Shown here in pieces: positions 30,776 to 35,593 of a stretch of 35,593 bases of DNA (its first letter is position 1; every line of letters starts with the position of its first letter). Both the position numbers and the translations under genes were made by a program. The notes beneath the pieces were generated by a model. It was given only the letters and a program-made list of their open reading frames with translations, was not told the DNA's origin and made no database searches. Source of the DNA: Hofstenia miamia. Taxonomy: Eukaryota; Xenacoelomorpha; Acoela. The stretch lies in NCBI GenBank assembly GCA_004352715.1, contig SCFE01000038.1:1726961-1762553 (forward strand), in the 5' to 3' direction.

Positions 30776-31345
30776 ATGAGATGCAGATTATGTCATTTCA
30801 TAATTCTTCTGCTAACATTTTGCGTTGTTGTATCAATAGTAATATACTTTTTGTTTTATGCCACGAAATCATCCGCTCAACATTGTGATCCCCATCAAAC
30901 GTCATTCTCGGCTAATGGGATTTCGGGAAAATACGAGTTTTACTTGGAATTCGATGCTCCACAACAAATGGTTTTGCTAAAAATGCCCCAAATGTATTTC
31001 TTCACAAACTTTAAGGATAGTAATATTGAATGTTTTGAAGAAGAAAAAGGCTGTTCTTGCGTTTCAGTTTTGGACAACTCAATGTCAATTGCCTGGTTAA
31101 CACTTTTGTATGATACAGCATTTAACCAGAAAGTCTCTAAGGCCGGTGAAGTTTACTTAGAATATACTCCAAATAGAGGAAGCAGAAATTCACCTGGAAG
31201 TATACTCTACAAAGAAACATCCTGCTTACCAGTGAGCTTCACATTTGAATATAAAGAGCAAAATGTGACTTATCATTTTAAAAATTTGAAAGGTTTTACG
31301 AAATTCAGTGGATTCCCTGTACATTGTAATCAAACATTGCCTTAG
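30776..31345 (+). CDS. Ependymin-related-like type II membrane protein, paralogue 2
   Basis: From the ATG at 30776 the protein has 189 aa. I prefer this start because its context TTAATAATGAG nearly repeats that of paralogue 1 and places the membrane segment at the same distance. The frame stays open upstream to an ATG at 30647 (232 aa), which would add a 43-residue lead. Residues 7-28 (HFIILLLTFCVV...) form the membrane anchor. The outer domain has cysteines at 37, 86, 93, 95, 150 and 184. Gaps between them are 49, 7, 2, 55 and 34, against 50, 9, 2, 54 and 31 in paralogue 1. Sequons are at N163 and N185. Motifs like those of ependymin-related proteins are clearer here: FDAPQQMVLL, NIECFEEE, SCLPVSFTFEY, YHFKNLKGF and a final FPVHC. 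These resemble the family's YDxxxQRVR, T-C-x-K, C-x-PV and F-x-N...P-x-x-C elements. Role and ligand are unknown. The family call is inferred from motif order; the pairing with 8534-9163 is seen directly. Confidence 0.78.
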   Translation: MRCRLCHFIILLLTFCVVVSIVIYFLFYATKSSAQHCDPHQTSFSANGISGKYEFYLEFDAPQQMVLLKMPQMYFFTNFKDSNIECFEEEKGCSCVSVLDNSMSIAWLTLLYDTAFNQKVSKAGEVYLEYTPNRGSRNSPGSILYKETSCLPVSFTFEYKEQNVTYHFKNLKGFTKFSGFPVHCNQTLP

Positions 31346-31382
31346 AAACTGTTCGTTTTCATAGAGCAAATTGCTCAAGTAA

Positions 31383-31388
31383 ATTAAA
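31383..31388 (+). promoter_or_regulatory. Possible polyadenylation signal (ATTAAA) of EPDR-like gene 2
   Basis: ATTAAA 38 bases after the stop codon. No AATAAA is seen before the (TA)n tract at 31467. A weak candidate in AT-rich DNA. Confidence 0.25.
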
Positions 31389-31466
31389 ATAGCGTACAAG
31401 AAATACATTATTCTTTTGTAAATTTTGATGGACTTTATATGAATTTGTGTAATTTTTAAATACATA

Positions 31467-31679
31467 AATATATATATATATATTTATATATGTATATATA
31501 TAATATATAATATATACCCTATATATATNNNNNNNNNNNNNNNNNNNNNNNNNNNNNNNNNNNNNNNNNNNNNNNNNNNNNNNNNNNNNNNNNNNNNNNN
31601 NNNNNNNNNNNNNNNNNNNNNNNNNNNNNNNNNNNNNNNNNNNNNNNNNNNNNNNNNNNNNNNNNNNNNNNNNNNNNNN

Positions 31680-31711
<32 letters not shown>
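31467..31711. repeat. (TA)n microsatellite with internal gap
   Basis: TA runs with small interruptions (TTTATATATG, TAATATATAATATATACCC) up to 31528, 151 Ns (31529-31679), then pure TA to about 31710. It begins 122 bases after gene 2, as a similar gapped TA tract begins 180 bases after gene 1. Confidence 0.9.
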
Positions 31712-31712
<1 letters not shown>

Positions 31713-34615
31713 TTTATACTATTTTCAAAATGTCCGTTTGTTACCATTGCTTAACCGCAATTATTTTAAATATTTCACCTTCTAGAAAAAATATATTAAT
31801 TAACTCTATTTTTATTGGGGTGCAATTTATCTTTAAAAAAATTGAAATTCTGATTAGCAGAAGGTTCATGGTGATTTTTTTAGCATGAAATTTAGTTTTA
31901 TTCACTTCCTGAAAAAATGTGTCAATGTCTTTTACCAAAAAAATTTTATGGACATTTTGTTAGAGACTAGTACCAATATATTTTTATACTGAATTTTGTT
32001 TGTTTTATTCCCAATAATGCATTTTTGTTACAATAAATTTAGGTAGCATAAGGGTAATAAGGTTATGCAGTACAACTTTACGACATTTAAAAAATAGGAA
32101 AAAATTGTATCGATCTTATAAGGAATGGGATATCTTGCTGACCTCGTGTTGAAAATTGTTAATGTTAGCAAAAACATGCAGACAATATGCAATGTCATCA
32201 TTAATATTTAATGTTCTATGGTAGGAGAAGCTACATGCCCAATCTAAAAATCTTTGGATCATTATTAAAGAAAATAGAAAATCCCAATAAAACTAAGGCT
32301 AAGTTTAAAATATACTTCTACTATGCAATGTTAATCAATATTTTTACCAACCTTTGTTGGTCTTTCTTCACGAAAAACCGAATTAATTTACCCAGACAGC
32401 AGTTTATAATCGAAATTATGAAAAAGCTACATTTTATAACAATTCTTTGCAAACAGCATCTATCAGGCAACAAAGGAAATCATCAAGTGTCATTAGCTGT
32501 TACCTTCTCTTTTAAATGATGTACACACATATTACCTTAATAGCATGTCCTAAGTTCGTGCAAAATCCGGTTCATTAATCTGCGAAAATAGCGCTTTAAG
32601 CAAATACAATTAATGTCAAAATATTTTTGAAAAACGTGCTCTTCAACAAGAGATTCCAACATTACCCAGCAAATTCAAGATCGATGTGAAATTCTCACTG
32701 AACAAGAATATAATTTTCATTTAATTTGAGTTTAGAGAATGGGGTCTGTACAGTGTCACACAAAAATTCTCTTCAAAGCAAACAATATCAATGTCTGGAT
32801 TCCAGAGTGGGCGTATGAATTATGGTATATATATATATAAGACGTTTGTCGAATTAGAGCTAACATAACTGCAACTGCAACACAATTGAATTAGCATTGT
32901 TTGTGGACTTAGTGGAAATGCATACATTAATCAAAACTTTATGCAAATTATCCAATCAAATTCGAAGTTTAGTCCTTGCAACAATCTGTGAAACACAAGA
33001 CAATGTAGTAACATAAAAGAAAAATATGATGGGTCTGGCCGGGATTGGGCTTATGGAATCTCCCCTATTCAAATTCTGATGGGTTCTGGCAAGATGAAAA
33101 CACAACTTCAAAATCTTTGCAATTCCAAAAATAAAGTAAACAACGTACTTATATAACTGTTTTTATAACGTAATTTAAAATATTTTTGCAAAAATTCTAT
33201 ATTATCTCGTCATCTCTGATGGCACGATCCAATTTACAGGCGGTACATTACAATTTAAGTAACATTATCTTTTGGTCAATTTTTGGTCATTTGGTTATTA
33301 GACCATTATTGGTCTTTACAGATAGTTGCTATTTGTACTTATTTATACTCCCAATAATATTTTGAGGTTTATTTTCTTAAAGTATACTTAAAAAACTATT
33401 ATTCGAATCCGTTTGGTTGGGTTATTTAGCACCATATAATTCCATAAAATTTACAGTTTCAAGAAAATTGTAAATTTGACAAAGATTTCAATGAAACTGG
33501 GACCAATGTGATTCGATCATAACTGAAAAAACTTCAACCCCAATGTTCAGAGTTTTGTTACTACTTTTGGACAACATGGGACCATGATATTTAATGAGAC
33601 AAGTTATGGAATGGGATGAATAAAATTCGGTTGGCACAGAACACTATTGCTTGAATTTTGAAAATACTGAATTTCTTGTAACTTAGTTAATTTGAAATTT
33701 CCAAAAGAAATTTTATTCCAAAAGCACGAATGTACTGTAATTTAAATAATATTAAAAATGAATTTAAAAATAATAAAATTTTTTAATAGAAATGTTGTTC
33801 TATACGTACAAATGTAAAAGAAATTATGCAAAAGTGAAAGGAAAGTGTAATTCAAAATGTACTCAAATAACTACCATGCATGCAATGTCTATGCTCACTA
33901 TTGACAAAAAATAATGGGCCAATATTGGTCAGCTGGCAAAATGCAAATAGCCAATGCAATATTTTCAACAATGTGATCATATTTGGGAAAGCGCAGGCTC
34001 TTAGTCTCAGGCCCTGCCCCTCCTAGCCTTAAATCCGTTGGCTGTTTATTCTACTGCAAATTGGCAAACCAGGGTTACGGTAAGCATTGATAATGTGAAA
34101 CATACCAGAATTGGTGGCCTGCGGATGCCGACGGGCATCTGTCGTGTGACTTAGAAAGAGAATAATTACAAATATTTCAAACAATATATAAAAATTTCAG
34201 CTTCCAGCTTTACATTCTAGGTTAATTAAAGGGCTTAGAGGACATTCTATGAAGTAATTTGTTAGGACCGAATTTAGGGCTTGGCCGACAGGGTTGGTAC
34301 CTAGATCCCTTGCTTTCCCAAATAAGGTCACATTGTCGACAATTACATGGGAACACATCATTCAATATCTCAAGATTTTCAAATATATTAATTGCGCAAA
34401 CCGAAAATTGTTTGAAAATGTGATGGAAAATCTTTTTGTAATGCTAAAGCTACATTATAGAGATAAGATTTAAGTACCCGGCTGTATTGCAAATGTTTGA
34501 AATAATATTTTCTTGCATATTAAACTTCTTGAAGCTCTGCTTTTAAGTATATATTTATTTTGTGAATCGAAACGTAAATGTTCTTTCTGACTATTTTGAT
34601 CATTTGAGGCATAAG
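31712..34615. other. Long stretch with no recognisable gene
   Basis: About 2.9 kb without a gene I can name. The frame at 32211-32519 (102 codons, starting from ATG) has no motif. A short TA run is at 32824-32840. A GC-richer patch near 34000-34145 (GGCCCTGCCCCTCCTAGCC, GGCCTGCGGATGCCGACGGG) has no identifiable content. Confidence 0.45.
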
Positions 34616-35028
34616 CCCAATAAACATTTTTGGTTGCAGCAACGTTGAATTTTGTTTGAATTTGCAATGAACACGTTACACGTTGAACTTGTAACCAAAG
34701 TTCAACAAAATTTATTTAGTATTCAACAACAGCTAAAGAGGGAAAATATGAATGTATTTATACTTATACGTGTATTTGGCGCTAAGTATATGAAAACCAA
34801 GAAATTATATTACTTTATTCCAATTTTTTGATAAAAGGAAAAATGTTAACTTACAAATAATTGCACCTACTCAAAGCAATGTCAGAATAAATTATGCAAA
34901 ATGTCAGCACTAACGTCTATGCAACCAGTTCGTTTCAACTTTAACTTTCCCGCAATATCTGTGCGACGCCTTTAGTTCACAAAATCAATGTTATTGAAAC
35001 GCTGTGCACCCAAAAATGTTTATTTGGG
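34616..35028. mobile_element. MITE with about 30-bp terminal inverted repeats
   Basis: The left end is CCCAATAAACATTTTTGGTT then GCAGCAACGTTGAA. The complement of the right end is CCCAAATAAACATTTTTGGG then TGCACAGCGTTTCAA. They agree over about 30 bases with a few changes and one indel. The 413-bp interior has no coding frame. No convincing target duplication was seen, so the superfamily is open. A minus-strand frame at 34470-34667 overlaps the left end and is a shadow. Confidence 0.7.
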
Positions 35029-35096
35029 AATTACTTTCACTGAATTGCTATTGCTTGAATATCTATTGCATTGACGATCAATTCTCAAATAAAACG

Positions 35097-35098
<2 letters not shown>

Positions 35099-35138
<40 letters not shown>
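35099..35138. repeat. (TA)n microsatellite
   Basis: Pure alternating TA of about 40 bases, ending in ATATTCATTATAATTC. Confidence 0.92.
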
Positions 35139-35139
<1 letters not shown>

Positions 35140-35141
<2 letters not shown>

Positions 35142-35593
35142 TTATAATTCTAAAAAATAATGTTAAATTTTATTTTTAACCATTTAATAAACATTCTGAG
35201 AGAAAATAAATTTTAAGCATTGCAGCATTCCACAAAATTTTCTATGCATAAATAAATATATTCTATGCGTTCTATCACAATTCGAAATTTGTTAATCAAA
35301 ATCCCAATATGTTTTCCGTCAATTTGAAATTTAATATATGTATGTGAAAAAATTACTTGCGTCTATTATTTGTTGCGAATATCCGGTGAGATGAAATTGA
35401 ATGAAATGCTTAGAACAACTGTGTTTAAAGAAGTTATAATGCGCTTACTCATAACTAGAGCTAAAACTCAAAAATAGTTTTACGATTAGTTGAATTTGAG
35501 ACTAGGATAAAACGCTGAATTAATCATTCAATAATAAATGTGAAAATATTGTATAAAAAAAACTAGATAAACTCATGGATTTAACAAATGTAA
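35140..35593. other. Gene-free AT-rich end of window
   Basis: Nothing recognisable on either strand. Confidence 0.5.

Noticed and set aside
32211-32519. 102-codon frame as a third membrane protein
   Set aside because: It has an ATG but the hydrophobic part is weak, there is no cysteine pattern like the paralogues, and nothing in it is recognisable.
1-35593. CRISPR array, phage, plasmid or other prokaryotic system
   Set aside because: No regularly spaced repeats with unique spacers and no prokaryotic gene layout; all recognisable elements are of animal type.

Overview
The window looks like AT-rich, gene-poor DNA from an animal nuclear genome. I see no operons, ribosome binding sites, CRISPR arrays or other prokaryotic layout. 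The repeat content is typically metazoan: Penelope-like, hAT, Tc1, mariner and piggyBac-like elements plus two kinds of non-LTR retrotransposon fragment, and many (TA)n tracts. Six runs of N (777, 117, 1000, 1000, 454 and 151 bases) and three single Ns mark a draft scaffold. The species cannot be fixed from the sequence; a cnidarian or lophotrochozoan would fit as well as other invertebrates.

Only two host-type genes can be supported, both on the + strand and both uninterrupted reading frames: 8534-9163 (209 aa) and 30776-31345 (189 aa). They are diverged paralogues. Each has a very short cytoplasmic end, one membrane segment and a secreted-side domain with six cysteines in nearly the same spacing, including a C-x-C pair. 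The order of motifs resembles ependymin-related proteins (EPDR), here in a membrane-anchored type II form. This pair is the most interesting biology in the window; the family name is an inference and the paralogy is seen directly.

Layout. 1-1008: no gene. 1009-2755: decayed hAT element with a perfect 8-bp target duplication and a recognisable dimerisation-domain remnant. 3066-4535: Tc1-like element with inverted repeats and an assembly gap in the transposase. 6193-7875: first copy of a ~1.5 kb repeat. 8534-9163: EPDR-like gene 1. 9343-11346: broken Penelope-like element (reverse transcriptase plus GIY-YIG endonuclease) between two (TA)n tracts. 11571-11825: short hAT-type element with target duplication. 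11826-16790: no recognisable gene. 16791-17512: tandem pair of a repeat containing a strong hairpin. 17641-17973: LINE C-terminal fragment, minus strand. 18015-18518: piggyBac-like MITE flanked by TTAA. 20450-21985: an isolated contig between two 1000-N gaps that repeats 6193-7875. 22986-23839: LINE reverse transcriptase remnant, minus strand. 24455-25528: GC-richer repeats. 25595-26560: broken mariner, minus strand. 30776-31345: EPDR-like gene 2. 34616-35028: MITE with ~30-bp inverted repeats.

No pathway or gene cluster beyond the paralogue pair can be inferred. All transposon genes in the window carry stops, frameshifts or gaps, so none looks able to move on its own. Parts of the duplicated structure are probably assembly artefacts rather than biology, notably the 1.5 kb repeat and the 155-bp tandem repeat around a single N.
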